IMG/VR virus record: IMGVR_UViG_3300044527_000952
Coordinates: 29,058 to 93,057 of that record
DNA from: a virus
Reading direction: 5' to 3' (one strand)
Length of the DNA: 64,000 nt
In this document: positions 16,163 through 24,648 of the stretch, in pieces
How the letters are laid out: each line of letters opens with the position of its first letter
Position numbering within the stretch: position 1 is the stretch's first letter
The notes under the pieces: generated by a model
What the model was told of the DNA's origin: nothing
The model's input: only the letters and a program-made list of their open reading frames with translations
Databases searched by the model: none
Translations under genes and position numbers: made by a program

Positions 16163-18064
16163 ATGTCAACATCAATACTGTTGGAATCTGCTAAACCACC
16201 TGTTGGTCGTGAATTCCAACACCTTGAAGATTTAGTATACATAGAAGGCGCACGTGGTATAAAACGTGTGCTTGAATGTATCGCAGGTATTATCAAACGT
16301 CAACCATTAGAAGTGAAATGGGATGGTAGCCCCGCAATACTATTTGGTAGAACAGACAATGGTCGTTTTCACTTTGGTGACAAATATAGTCGTGACATTA
16401 TAGACAGCCCACAAGCAGTATATCAACAGTATATTGGGCGCAAACCTAAACGCACCTTTGAGCGTGAGCAATTTGCACGTGATATGGCAGCATTGTATGA
16501 AGTATATGAAGCAGCCACTCCAAAAGATTTTCGTGGATTCTTAGAAGCAGGATTGTTATATAAAAATTCACCAACCTTAACTGAAAATAGTTTTCAATGT
16601 AATCCTAATACGGTAATTTATAAGATTAATAACAGTACTGATTTAGGTAAGCGTATAGCCAACAGTGTTAGTGGATGTGCAGCAACCGCATATTTTCGTG
16701 ACTTACCTGCTACAGGTGGTAGACGATATCCTGTAGGAGATTATGCCAATAGCTTTACAGGTGGGCAAGTTGTTGTTATCCCACCTTTACATACAAGTGA
16801 TTCACCAAAATTAGAACGTACTTTGTTAGAAAAATATTGGAACTTCGTCAAACAAAAGCGTGATAGTATTAATGAATTTGTATCACCAATGGTTATAAAA
16901 AAGATATTGTATGAATACGTTAATAGTCAAATTAATGAAAATGACCTAAGCGCATTACATAATTTAGGAGATAATTTCACTACCTATGCACGTGATAGTT
17001 TATCTGCTAAAGAACAAAACATACTAGCTGAACATTTAAAAACGCATTTAGATGGGGCTAATGATACTTTTAGGATGATACGTGCTACTATGAAAATTAA
17101 AGATTTGATTGTTGATCAACTTGAAGAAAGCACATTACGTAAGTTAGGCATTCAGGCAGAATTACCTGATGGACAACGTGGTGGTGAAGGGTTTGTATAT
17201 GATATAAACGAAGGTATCAACCCTATTAAATTAGTTAAACGTGGTGCATTTACTAGAGCAAATAAATTTAAGAATGAGTCAAAATATTTAAAAGAATCAA
17301 TCAGTCGTAATGGTAAGAGTGATCGTGCGGTAATTACTTTTGGTCGTTGTATGGGTCATCGTGGGCATATGTACCTAGCTAATAGTGTGTTTACTACGGC
17401 TAAAGAACAAGGTGCTGACCCTTATGTTATTATCAGTAGAACAATGGGTGAGGATGATCCACTTACACCTAATGAGAAATTATCAATCTATCATAAAGTA
17501 TTTCCTAATCATAAACAATGTTTTGTATCTGCAGACGATAGTATGCCAACGATGATGAGCGCATTAAAAAAGTTAAATGAATTAGGATATAAGCATATTA
17601 CCGCAATATTTGGCAATGATCGTGCTGATAGTATGCAACATGTAAAAGAGTATAATGGGCGCAGTTATAATTTTGAAACATTAGATGTGCTCAGTAGGCA
17701 ACAAACTAATGATCCATATAAAAACATTAATGGCCCACGTGGCACTGATATGCGTAATGTACTAAGCGATCCTAATTTATCTGAAGAACAAAAATTTGGA
17801 TATTGGCGCAAATGTATGAGTCCACAATTGAGTGATGATGATGTACAATATATTATGGACATAGTGAAAAAACGTATTGGGCATGAACTACATGAAGCTG
17901 ATAATCCAAATTATTTTGGCGGCAGCAGTTTAAGCCCAATTGGTGGAACACCTGAAGATTTACAAGATACACGTACACCTGCGCAAAAGCGTAAAGATGC
18001 CAAGCGAGCAATTAAACAAGCACGTGAATTACGTAAATTTATGGGTCATAATGAAGTACGTTAA
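16163..18064 (+). CDS. DUF6267-like protein: ligase-like KxDG domain plus nucleotidylyltransferase-like domain
   Basis: ATG 16163, 1 nt after the previous stop, gives 633 aa; the longer frame from 16115 would overlap. Near residue 52, VKWDGSPAILFGR matches motif I (KxDG) of covalent nucleotidyltransferases (ATP ligases, capping enzymes). Near residue 390, ITFGRCMGHRGHMYLAN followed by YVIISRTMGEDDPLTPNEK matches the GxxGxxHxGH and ISxxx pattern of cytidylyl/adenylyltransferases. The combination is known to me as a phage family of unknown role (DUF6267, from memory). The C-terminus is Lys/Arg-rich. Substrates unknown. Confidence 0.65.
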   Translation: MSTSILLESAKPPVGREFQHLEDLVYIEGARGIKRVLECIAGIIKRQPLEVKWDGSPAILFGRTDNGRFHFGDKYSRDIIDSPQAVYQQYIGRKPKRTFEREQFARDMAALYEVYEAATPKDFRGFLEAGLLYKNSPTLTENSFQCNPNTVIYKINNSTDLGKRIANSVSGCAATAYFRDLPATGGRRYPVGDYANSFTGGQVVVIPPLHTSDSPKLERTLLEKYWNFVKQKRDSINEFVSPMVIKKILYEYVNSQINENDLSALHNLGDNFTTYARDSLSAKEQNILAEHLKTHLDGANDTFRMIRATMKIKDLIVDQLEESTLRKLGIQAELPDGQRGGEGFVYDINEGINPIKLVKRGAFTRANKFKNESKYLKESISRNGKSDRAVITFGRCMGHRGHMYLANSVFTTAKEQGADPYVIISRTMGEDDPLTPNEKLSIYHKVFPNHKQCFVSADDSMPTMMSALKKLNELGYKHITAIFGNDRADSMQHVKEYNGRSYNFETLDVLSRQQTNDPYKNINGPRGTDMRNVLSDPNLSEEQKFGYWRKCMSPQLSDDDVQYIMDIVKKRIGHELHEADNPNYFGGSSLSPIGGTPEDLQDTRTPAQKRKDAKRAIKQARELRKFMGHNEVR

Positions 18065-18211
18065 GAATATATATTTTTTGCGCACCTTGTTATCCTAAAT
18101 ACATTGACCACAGAAAAAAATGATGTATATTTAATCTGTGTTCGTTGTTCTCACAACTACACTTAGGTCTCAATTTTAGCTACACTTTTAACTTTTTAAG
18201 GAGAATGAAAA
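18065..18211 (+). promoter_or_regulatory. 147-nt leader of the gp32-like gene
   Basis: No ORF. It holds a weak CCTAAATA late-type element (18094-18101), a possible stem CACAGA/TCTGTG (18109-18141), several pyrimidine-rich stretches and a strong AAGGAG 7 nt before the ATG. T4 gene 32 represses its own translation by binding its leader; a similar role is possible here but the known pseudoknot was not identified. Confidence 0.4.
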
Positions 18212-19195
18212 ATGTCATTAGCTGCAATTCGTGCAAAATTGGCTGCACAAGAAGCCAAATCAAATCCCCAAAATAACACTCAGTATGTAGGCGATAATGC
18301 CATCTATCCATTTTGGAACATGGAAGAAAATACAACCACTACAGTTCGTTTCTTACCTGATGCTGATGGATTGAATGATTATTTTTGGGTTGAGCGTAAT
18401 TTAATTACGTTAGAATTTAGTGGTATTAAGGGTCAATCATCAAACAAAGTATTTGTCAAAGTACCTTGTGTTGAGATGTATGGTGACAATTGTCCTATAC
18501 TTGCTGAAGTACGTACATGGTATAAAGACGCATCATTGAAAGAAATTGCCAACAAGTATTGGAAAAAGCGTACTTATATTTTTCAAGGTTTTGTGCGTGA
18601 TAGCAAGATGAAAGAAGATAGTTTGCCTGAAAATGCAATTCGTCGCTTTATCATTTCACCACAAATTTTTGGTGTAATTAAGAGTAGTTTGATGGATCCT
18701 GATATTGAAGAAAATCCTACAGATTATTTGCGTGGTTTAGATTTTAGAATCGTTAAAACTAGCAAAGGTGGATATGCTGATTACAGTACAAGTGGATGGG
18801 CACGTAAAGAAACTGCACTCAACGAAACTGAGCAAGCTGCCATTGAAAAGCATGGGTTATTTAATTTAAAAGATTTCTTACCTAAAAAACCTAGCGAAAT
18901 CGAACTTCGTGTTATGAAAGAAATGTTTGACGCTAGTGTTAATGGTGAAGAATATGATACAGACAAGTGGGGAGCATATTTCCGTCCACGTGGTGTACAA
19001 GCATCAAATAGTGCTGCTGACCATGATGACGATTCATATGTTGTTGCACCACGCCAACAATTTTCGACTCCTGTAGTAGATGAGGATGAGGAACCTGTTG
19101 TAACCTCTGAAGTAAAGGTTACAACCCCTCAAACCTCCGATACAACTGCAAACATTCTTGCTATGATTCGTAGCAAGAAAACTTCCCAAGCGTAA
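18212..19195 (+). CDS. 32: gp32-like single-stranded DNA-binding protein
   Basis: 327 aa. The order of regions fits T4 gp32: a short basic N-terminal helix (IRAKLAAQEAK) for cooperativity, an OB-fold core starting YPFWNMEENTTTTVRFLPD, and an acidic C-terminal tail with DHDDD and DEDEE runs for partner recruitment. In the zinc region only two Cys (CVEMYGDNC) are obvious and the His ligand of T4 gp32 was not found, so the zinc site looks incomplete. UvsX follows, consistent with a recombination operon. A hairpin follows the gene. Confidence 0.85.
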   Translation: MSLAAIRAKLAAQEAKSNPQNNTQYVGDNAIYPFWNMEENTTTTVRFLPDADGLNDYFWVERNLITLEFSGIKGQSSNKVFVKVPCVEMYGDNCPILAEVRTWYKDASLKEIANKYWKKRTYIFQGFVRDSKMKEDSLPENAIRRFIISPQIFGVIKSSLMDPDIEENPTDYLRGLDFRIVKTSKGGYADYSTSGWARKETALNETEQAAIEKHGLFNLKDFLPKKPSEIELRVMKEMFDASVNGEEYDTDKWGAYFRPRGVQASNSAADHDDDSYVVAPRQQFSTPVVDEDEEPVVTSEVKVTTPQTSDTTANILAMIRSKKTSQA

Positions 19196-19206
19196 ATAGC
19201 AGTGAA

Positions 19207-19234
19207 TAAAGTGGTGGGTAGTTCCACCACTTTA
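19207..19234 (+). terminator. 11-bp perfect hairpin after the gp32-like gene
   Basis: TAAAGTGGTGG, loop GTAGTT, CCACCACTTTA. There is no strong T-run after the stem, so it may be a weak terminator or a 3' mRNA stabiliser that keeps gp32 message abundant. Confidence 0.6.
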
Positions 19235-19251
19235 CACTTTAGGAGAATAAT

Positions 19252-19485
19252 ATGACATTACCTGATGAAAGATACAGGGCACTCAAGCAAGGTAAAAGAT
19301 TGTTGGAGGAATTGTGCGACCCAGGCCGCACCCCACGTGTGCCTAGCGCAGTACGTGATCGAGCTAGAGCAACACTAAAACATTTCCCCAATGATTATGA
19401 AATTGATTGTCTTGCTGATTCTGCTCCAACAATTTTAGATAAACAATTGTTGCGAGTATTTACAAATAATACAATGGCAAAGTAG
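19252..19485 (+). CDS. BPSL0761-family small protein
   Basis: 77 aa starting MTLPDERYRALKQGKRLLEE with the PRVPSAVRDRARATLKHFP stretch. I recognise this as the family named after a Burkholderia pseudomallei locus, found in Burkholderiales and their phages; function unknown. It supports a betaproteobacterial host. AGGAG precedes the ATG. Confidence 0.75.
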   Translation: MTLPDERYRALKQGKRLLEELCDPGRTPRVPSAVRDRARATLKHFPNDYEIDCLADSAPTILDKQLLRVFTNNTMAK

Positions 19486-19490
19486 AGATT

Positions 19491-20555
19491 ATGGGAAAAC
19501 CCTTTGATATATCAAAATTTAGAAAAGAAGTTACAAAAAGTATAGAAGGTATTAGCGTAGGATTTCATGATCCCACTGATTGGATTTCAACAGGCAACTA
19601 TGCATTGAATTATCTTATCAGTGGTGATTTTAATAAAGGTGTACCACTTGGTAAAGTTACTGTATTTGCAGGTGAAAGTGGTAGTGGCAAATCATATATT
19701 TGCAGTGGAAATATCGTAAAAAATGCACAAGAGCAAGGTATATTTGTTGTACTAATTGATAGCGAAAACGCATTAGATGAAAGTTGGTTGCATGCGTTAG
19801 GTGTTGATACAAGCGATGATAAATTGCTAAAACTAAATATGGCAATGATTGATGATGTTGCAAAAACTATTTCAACATTTATGAAAGATTATAAAGAAAC
19901 ACCACTTGCAGAGCGACCCAAAGTATTGTTTGTTATAGATAGTTTAGGCATGCTTATGAGTCCAACTGAAGTAAACCAATTTGATAGTGGTGATATGAAA
20001 GGTGATATGGGACGTAAAGCTAAAGCACTAAAAGCATTAGTTACAAATTGTGTAAATATGTTTGGTAGTTATAATGTAGGATTAGTTGCCACTAACCATA
20101 CGTATGCTTCGCAGGATCCATACAATCCTGACCCTAACGTAAGTGGTGGACAAGGTTTTGTATTTGCTAGTAGTATTCTAGTAGCAATGAAAAAACTAAA
20201 GTTGAAGGAAGATGAAGAAGGTAACAAAACATCAGATGTGCTAGGCATACGTGCAGGTTGTAAAGTAATGAAAACACGTTTTGCCAAACCATTTGAAGAT
20301 GTTGAAGTACAAATTCCGTATGAAAAAGGCATGAATCCTTACAGTGGTTTTTTTGATTTGATTGAGAAAAAAGGGTTTGTTACTAGAGAAGGTAACCGTT
20401 ATATGTATACTGACTTGCATGGTGAAGTACATCGTTACTTCCGTAAAGAATGGTCAAAAAATGAAAACGGTATTATGGATTTAGTCATGAAAGAATTTTC
20501 ACAACGAGAAAAAATTGTAACTACAGAACTAGCAGAGGAAGAACAAAATGCTTGA
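19491..20555 (+). CDS. uvsX: UvsX/RecA-type recombinase
   Basis: 354 aa. Walker A AGESGSGKSYI near residue 61, Walker B LFVIDSLGML near residue 145, and the RecA-type ATNHTYASQDPYNPDP region near residue 200. The protein polymerises on ssDNA for strand invasion and recombination-dependent replication, working with gp32 (upstream) and UvsY (probably 20803). The tail is acidic. It overlaps the next gene by 8 nt. Confidence 0.93.
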   Translation: MGKPFDISKFRKEVTKSIEGISVGFHDPTDWISTGNYALNYLISGDFNKGVPLGKVTVFAGESGSGKSYICSGNIVKNAQEQGIFVVLIDSENALDESWLHALGVDTSDDKLLKLNMAMIDDVAKTISTFMKDYKETPLAERPKVLFVIDSLGMLMSPTEVNQFDSGDMKGDMGRKAKALKALVTNCVNMFGSYNVGLVATNHTYASQDPYNPDPNVSGGQGFVFASSILVAMKKLKLKEDEEGNKTSDVLGIRAGCKVMKTRFAKPFEDVEVQIPYEKGMNPYSGFFDLIEKKGFVTREGNRYMYTDLHGEVHRYFRKEWSKNENGIMDLVMKEFSQREKIVTTELAEEEQNA

Positions 20556-20799
20556 CACAGTTGCAGCAGTGTATGAAGTTTTAAAACGATACATTAGTAC
20601 AACCGATATGCGTGATGCTGCGGAAGATGTACTAAATGTATTAATCGATCATGATGTACACCCTGATGAGGTACGTGAAACATTCGCAGGTGAGAAAGAA
20701 ATGGTTACTGCATTGAAAGCTTACCAAGATGATGAAGCAGATTATGACGATGATGAGGACTTCGCTGAAGATGAAGATGATTGGTACGATAATGAGTAG
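20548..20799 (+). CDS. acidic small protein, 83 aa
   Basis: Not recognised. The N-terminal half is helical (VAAVYEVLKRYISTTDM) and the last 30 residues are nearly all Asp/Glu. It overlaps the end of uvsX and precedes the probable uvsY, so a recombination accessory role is plausible. DNA mimicry by the acidic tail is speculation. Confidence 0.65.
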   Translation: MLDTVAAVYEVLKRYISTTDMRDAAEDVLNVLIDHDVHPDEVRETFAGEKEMVTALKAYQDDEADYDDDEDFAEDEDDWYDNE

Positions 20800-20802
20800 G
20801 CC

Positions 20803-21264
20803 ATGGGTTGGTTCAATACAGTAACTCAAAACTTATCCGCACTACCCGAATTTATTGACCATTATCAAGAAGAACTAAACCAAGCCAAACATGAAGTAAG
20901 AATTATTAAAGGTGAACGTGTTGAACGATTGCTCGCCATGCTCCCAGGCATCACCGAGCACCGTTTCAACCAACTACAAGAAATCGAGGCTGTTCTAGAT
21001 TATATGAATGGACAACTTCGTAAAACACGTAGCTTAGCCTTTAAAAAATATCTTGAAAATTATCCACGCCAATTAACATCACGTGATGCTGAACGATATG
21101 CTGATGCTGAGCAAGATGTTATTGACATGGAAACATTGGTCAATGAAGTTGCATTGATGCGTAACCAATGGTTGGGTGTTATGAAAGCATTGGAGAGCAA
21201 GAACTTTATGCTAGGGCACATTGTGCGTTTACGTGTTGCAGGTATGGAGGATATTACGATATAG
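20803..21264 (+). CDS. uvsY: probable UvsY-like recombination mediator
   Basis: 153 aa, almost all helical. It contains GITEHRFNQLQEIEAVLDYM and a SRDAERYADAEQDVIDME stretch, ending LRVAGMEDI. I recall close relatives annotated as UvsY in T4-like phages. UvsY loads UvsX onto gp32-covered ssDNA. The position right behind gp32 and UvsX supports this. The acidic small gene sits 3 nt upstream. Confidence 0.65.
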   Translation: MGWFNTVTQNLSALPEFIDHYQEELNQAKHEVRIIKGERVERLLAMLPGITEHRFNQLQEIEAVLDYMNGQLRKTRSLAFKKYLENYPRQLTSRDAERYADAEQDVIDMETLVNEVALMRNQWLGVMKALESKNFMLGHIVRLRVAGMEDITI

Positions 21265-21277
21265 CGTAAAAAAACGC

Positions 21278-21306
21278 TTGACAAGATATCCTAATTCACT
21301 TATACT
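21278..21306 (+). promoter_or_regulatory. sigma70-like promoter, ATCCTAATT class
   Basis: TTGACA, 17 bp with ATATCCTAATT, TATACT, then ATATAGTCA in the early transcript. Drives 21341. Confidence 0.8.
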
Positions 21307-21340
21307 TCCCATATAGTCAGTCAACACCAAGGGGAATACG

Positions 21341-21634
21341 ATGAAAATTGCAGTGTACACTCAATACTCCGAAAACTACGGTTCCGCTGAACTTCCCAAA
21401 TGGAAGTCAAAAGGTGGTGCAACCTATCTTATTAACAACCTTACTGTTGCTGACGTTTTCTTTTTCAAAGACGACCTCACACTTTTTACCAACAAATTTA
21501 ACTTTAGCAATGAGTTTGCTGAGGAGTGTGTTGTAAACTTCAACATTCTTGATGATGACGATATGTCATTCTGTAAAGAGTGGGAATTACCATTCTTAAA
21601 ACAGTTTACACGCAGTGACTTTGTTGCTGCTTGA
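21341..21634 (+). CDS. conserved small phage protein, 97 aa
   Basis: Contains YTQYSENYGSAELPKWKSKG and GGATY, a pattern I remember from small early proteins of large phages; function unknown. It has its own strong promoter, and its stop codon lies in the -35 box of the next promoter. Confidence 0.7.
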   Translation: MKIAVYTQYSENYGSAELPKWKSKGGATYLINNLTVADVFFFKDDLTLFTNKFNFSNEFAEECVVNFNILDDDDMSFCKEWELPFLKQFTRSDFVAA

Positions 21635-21659
21635 CAGTAACTAAGTTTCAATCTATAAT
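21631..21659 (+). promoter_or_regulatory. sigma70-like promoter
   Basis: TTGACA, 17-bp spacer, TATAAT, with TATAGTAA downstream; overlaps the preceding stop codon. Drives 21694. Confidence 0.8.
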
Positions 21660-21693
21660 TCCTGTATAGTAAATACTTCAAGAGGAAATAAAA

Positions 21694-22407
21694 ATGTACG
21701 TTAATCGTGAAGCTGAAGAAACGATGATTTTTGTGCGTTCTCGTATTAAGTATTCACAGGGTGTTTTTACCTCAACAGGACAACGTTGGTTTTGGATGGA
21801 ACGTAACAAAGATGCCATTCAACAAGAAGATGGTGTTACACCCTATGGTGTACCCTTCAAAAAAGGTGACCGTGTACTTTCTATTGACCAAGTAGTATCA
21901 TGGGCAAGTTATGGTACACGTAGTCAAATGCCTCTTGTTCATGTTGCAATCGTTGATCGTGTTGGTGTACGTGCGTTTTACAAGTTAGGTGGTAAGGGTA
22001 ACCTACGTGATGGTTGGGGACCTGATCCCAAAAAAACTAAACTATTGTGGGAGCGTCCTGCAAGTGTAGTAGGATTGCCCGAAGAAGAACCAAAAGAAGT
22101 AAAAAAATCTACCAAGGTAGGTAATGTTGGTGATGAAATTATTGTAGAAGGTACTGTCATCAAACATGAAGTTTTATCTACAAATTATGGTACAGTTAAT
22201 AAGTTTATTATTAAAGATACTAGTGAGAACTTGTATATGTACAAGGGTTCTAAGTATTTGACTGAGAAAGGTGGTTTTGTAAAAGTTGAGACCAAAGTAA
22301 AAGATCACTTTGAGATGGGTGAAGGAACAGGTTCTTGGTTGACAATTTTAGGTGGTAAAGGTAAAAATACAATGAACATACTAATTCAAGAAAGTTTTCA
22401 AACATGA
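21694..22407 (+). CDS. conserved phage protein with C-terminal OB-like domain
   Basis: 237 aa. The C-terminal ~100 residues (GDEIIVEGTVIKHEVLSTNY, then IIKDTSENLYMYKGSKYL) read as an OB-fold-like barrel. The N-terminal half has FVRSRIKYSQGVFTSTGQRW, unrecognised. A nucleic-acid-binding role is inferred from the fold only. It ends in an ATGA overlap with the next small gene. Confidence 0.6.
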   Translation: MYVNREAEETMIFVRSRIKYSQGVFTSTGQRWFWMERNKDAIQQEDGVTPYGVPFKKGDRVLSIDQVVSWASYGTRSQMPLVHVAIVDRVGVRAFYKLGGKGNLRDGWGPDPKKTKLLWERPASVVGLPEEEPKEVKKSTKVGNVGDEIIVEGTVIKHEVLSTNYGTVNKFIIKDTSENLYMYKGSKYLTEKGGFVKVETKVKDHFEMGEGTGSWLTILGGKGKNTMNILIQESFQT

Positions 22408-22547
22408 AATTATTGATTAAAAACAACAAGTTCACACCGCTAGGTCTGTTTTTAGCTCTGTTGGTTGGGTTGTTTTATATCCCAATATGGGCACTATTTC
22501 ATCCTAAAGAATTTTGGGCAGAATGTAAAAAGCCATGGTTTAGATAA
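22404..22547 (+). CDS. single-TM small protein, 47 aa
   Basis: ATGA overlap at its start and TAATG at its end. One membrane segment (LGLFLALLVGLFYIPIWALF) with a basic N-terminus and a C-terminal WAECKKPWFR tail. Unrecognised. Confidence 0.6.
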   Translation: MKLLIKNNKFTPLGLFLALLVGLFYIPIWALFHPKEFWAECKKPWFR

Positions 22548-22759
22548 TGAATAGTCATTTACGCAACATTGCGACCAAAGCAAGTCGTGATATAGACTGT
22601 GCTTATATGGGTGATGCTTATGCTATTGCCCTTACTAAAGCCATTGTAAAGGACTTAACAGATGAACTAGGCAAGGTTAAGTGGATGGGTGATGATGAAG
22701 GATGGGACAAGGCAATTGATGCTGTAAAGAAAGAATTAAAGTCTAGGTACGGGACATAA
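22547..22759 (+). CDS. hypothetical protein, 70 aa
   Basis: Starts in the preceding stop (TAATG). Helical, with KWMGDDEGWDKAIDAVKKEL. Not recognised; part of a run of coupled small genes. Confidence 0.6.
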   Translation: MNSHLRNIATKASRDIDCAYMGDAYAIALTKAIVKDLTDELGKVKWMGDDEGWDKAIDAVKKELKSRYGT

Positions 22760-22760
22760 T

Positions 22761-22898
22761 ATGTTTAATTTAGTTATTAGCTTGTCATGTTTATACTTCG
22801 CCAAAAAAGATTTTGAAGATGGTAATAGCAAACTAGGATGGTTTAGTCTTGTCATATCTGCCTGTAACTTTTCTATTTTTTTAGCAGAATATTTCTAA
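22761..22898 (+). CDS. small membrane protein, 45 aa
   Basis: Two short hydrophobic segments (FNLVISLSCLYF and FSLVISACNFSIFLAEYF) around a charged turn. It begins 1 nt after the preceding stop and has no clear Shine-Dalgarno, suggesting coupling. Confidence 0.5.
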   Translation: MFNLVISLSCLYFAKKDFEDGNSKLGWFSLVISACNFSIFLAEYF

Positions 22899-22901
22899 AT
22901 A
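22895..22901 (+). promoter_or_regulatory. late-type CTAAATA, 5 nt before ATG
   Basis: CTAAATA, ACTTT, ATG 22907, overlapping the preceding stop. Same leaderless geometry as before terL. Confidence 0.45.
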
Positions 22902-22906
22902 ACTTT

Positions 22907-23041
22907 ATGAGTAATATTATTTGGGTTATACTAGGTGCGCTATTATGTCTCTTACTTGGAGCTATCATAGGATTTTGGGTTGAAGAATTAACTTATTCGC
23001 CACTTACACGTGGTTTTTATGAATGTAAAGGATGTTGGTAA
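22907..23041 (+). CDS. single-TM small protein, 44 aa
   Basis: Membrane segment IIWVILGALLCLLLGAIIGF followed by a short tail with two Cys (YECKGCW). Its stop overlaps the next start (TAATG). Confidence 0.6.
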   Translation: MSNIIWVILGALLCLLLGAIIGFWVEELTYSPLTRGFYECKGCW

Positions 23042-23268
23042 TGAAATTGTTTGATACGTATGAAACTATTGATGCTATGAAACCATGTATGAAGCGACCT
23101 ATTGTTGTACATGCGGTACAAGTTAATGAAGAATTTAGGGTAAATAGTTTAGAAGGTGATTACGCACAAGGTAAAGCAGGTGACTATCTTATGCGTGGTA
23201 TTAACGGTGAATTGTATATTTGCGACCGTGAAGTATTTGAAAAAACATATGATTTTGTAAATGGCTGA
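23041..23268 (+). CDS. conserved small phage protein, 75 aa
   Basis: ATG 23041 sits in TAATG; the longer frame from 23032 is unlikely. Contains KAGDYLMRGINGELYICDRE, a pattern common to phage and bacterial small proteins of unknown function. Confidence 0.7.
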   Translation: MKLFDTYETIDAMKPCMKRPIVVHAVQVNEEFRVNSLEGDYAQGKAGDYLMRGINGELYICDREVFEKTYDFVNG

Positions 23269-23497
23269 TAAATTAGTTGAATTAATTAAACGTGCGGGAT
23301 TTAGCAGTACTTACGAACAAGTTCGACTTGAACGTTTGATATGGCTAACTGCCTTAGAAATTAGCCCACTATTATCTGCTGAAGATTGGCTAAAAGTAAA
23401 AGAATTGTTGCAGTTACCTGATGATGTACAGCAACGTAAAAACTTTAATTACCTGACAAAATTTAAACAAGAAGATCCTGAAGAATATATGAAGTAG
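23261..23497 (+). CDS. hypothetical protein, 78 aa
   Basis: Overlaps the preceding gene by 8 nt. Helical; ends FKQEDPEEYMK. Not recognised. Confidence 0.6.
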   Translation: MADKLVELIKRAGFSSTYEQVRLERLIWLTALEISPLLSAEDWLKVKELLQLPDDVQQRKNFNYLTKFKQEDPEEYMK

Positions 23498-23512
23498 TTG
23501 TAAAAATACAAC

Positions 23513-23541
23513 TTGACAGTATATCCAATTTTTACTATAAT
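23513..23541 (+). promoter_or_regulatory. sigma70-like promoter, TATCC class
   Basis: TTGACA, 17 bp with TATATCCAATT, TATAAT, then TATAGTCA. Drives 23571. Confidence 0.8.
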
Positions 23542-23570
23542 TTCTCTATAGTCAGATATAGGAGATTGAC

Positions 23571-23930
23571 ATGCCACTAGTTCAATATATGGATCACACC
23601 CACCCTGATGCATTCGTAGATTTCGAAAAGCTTGAACCAATGGTTAATACAGGTTATACCAAACCATGTCCTGTATGCCAATGTTACGGTGGTTGGAATC
23701 TTAAACTCAATGCATATCCTTTACACAATTATCCTAATACTGCTGAAAATCGTCATCGTTATTCACACTTCCGTTCAAACTGCTCACATTGTAACGGGTA
23801 TGGTTATACGTTACCTACTGAAACTTGCAGTGGTCATGAGTGGGAGCGCAAGCAAAACCTAGGTCGATGCTACACTTTATACGTGTGTAAAAAATGCAAC
23901 AAGAATATGGAAGTTGATTCTAGCGATTGA
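23571..23930 (+). CDS. zinc-finger-like protein with DnaJ-type CxxCxG motifs
   Basis: 119 aa. CPVCQCYGG near residue 33, CSHCNGYG near residue 65 and a final CKKCNK give several Cys pairs spaced like the DnaJ zinc domain, followed by CSGHEW. This pattern is common in phage small proteins; function unknown. AGGAG precedes the ATG. Confidence 0.7.
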   Translation: MPLVQYMDHTHPDAFVDFEKLEPMVNTGYTKPCPVCQCYGGWNLKLNAYPLHNYPNTAENRHRYSHFRSNCSHCNGYGYTLPTETCSGHEWERKQNLGRCYTLYVCKKCNKNMEVDSSD

Positions 23931-23955
23931 CAACATATCCTAATTCATATACAAT
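23927..23955 (+). promoter_or_regulatory. sigma70-like promoter, ATCCTAATT class
   Basis: TTGACA (overlapping the preceding stop), 17 bp with ATATCCTAATT, TACAAT. Drives 23988. Confidence 0.75.
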
Positions 23956-23987
23956 ACATATATTGATTGATCTTTTGGAGAGTAGAA

Positions 23988-24296
23988 ATGGCAATAACGC
24001 CCCTGACAGAACGCCAAAAATCCTTGATTGTTAACAATGTTGTAGCAGCATGTAAAGACATTAAAAAATTAAATAAAACGGGATATAATTTCTTGTATCT
24101 TTGCAGTGGGTTTATCGCTCACTATAATTTAGGTGGATTTATTTCTGCTTATGATTATCCTAACGCTTTAGTGCGTAATATTATGTCTAATGTACGGGTC
24201 AATCAATGGAATAATTTTTCTCCCTCTGATCCTGATTATGCATACATGATGTCAAAAAAAGACGTTTACAATAGAATTGTTGCAAAAATATCCTAA
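23988..24296 (+). CDS. conserved small phage protein, 102 aa
   Basis: ATG 23988 follows GGAGAG at the right distance; an upstream ATG at 23967 would lie within the mRNA leader. Contains FLYLCSGFIAHYNLGGFISA and VNQWNNFSPSD, which I recall from small proteins of large phages. Function unknown. Confidence 0.7.
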   Translation: MAITPLTERQKSLIVNNVVAACKDIKKLNKTGYNFLYLCSGFIAHYNLGGFISAYDYPNALVRNIMSNVRVNQWNNFSPSDPDYAYMMSKKDVYNRIVAKIS

Positions 24297-24308
24297 CTGA
24301 TGTACAAT
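24280..24308 (+). promoter_or_regulatory. sigma70-like promoter, ATCCTAA class
   Basis: TTGCAA, 17 bp with ATATCCTAA, TACAAT; lies within the end of the preceding gene. Drives 24345. Confidence 0.65.
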
Positions 24309-24344
24309 AGTTTTTGTGGTGATTAATTCTTAACGGAGATTGAA

Positions 24345-24641
24345 ATGAGTAAAGCCCTAGTAAACAAACTTGCCAAGATTCGTGCTGAAATTGCTCTCTT
24401 GAAAGTAGCAGAAAAGAAGGTTGAAACTGCGTTGATTACTGCTGCCAATTTCGATAGCATGACGTTTTTCGGTACTGCTACGGTTGCCACGGTAGTTCCC
24501 CAACACGAACGTGCTAGTGTTAAATATGAAGCTATGGTGCGTGATGTACTTGGTGATGCCAAAGTAGACTCGCTTGCTGAAGCATATACCAAAATTAGCA
24601 AAGTTAGTGCTGCTGTAAAATTGTCAACCTTAGTTAAGTAA
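24345..24641 (+). CDS. hypothetical protein, 98 aa
   Basis: Ala/Val/Lys-rich, helical N-terminus (VNKLAKIRAEIALLKVAEKK). CGGAGA precedes the ATG. Not recognised. Confidence 0.65.
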   Translation: MSKALVNKLAKIRAEIALLKVAEKKVETALITAANFDSMTFFGTATVATVVPQHERASVKYEAMVRDVLGDAKVDSLAEAYTKISKVSAAVKLSTLVK

Positions 24642-24648
24642 GGTACAT

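Noticed and set aside
19192-19198. GTAAATA at the end of the gp32-like gene as a late promoter
   Set aside because: It overlaps the stop codon and is followed by a strong hairpin before the next gene; similar GTAAATA words are common in this AT-rich DNA.
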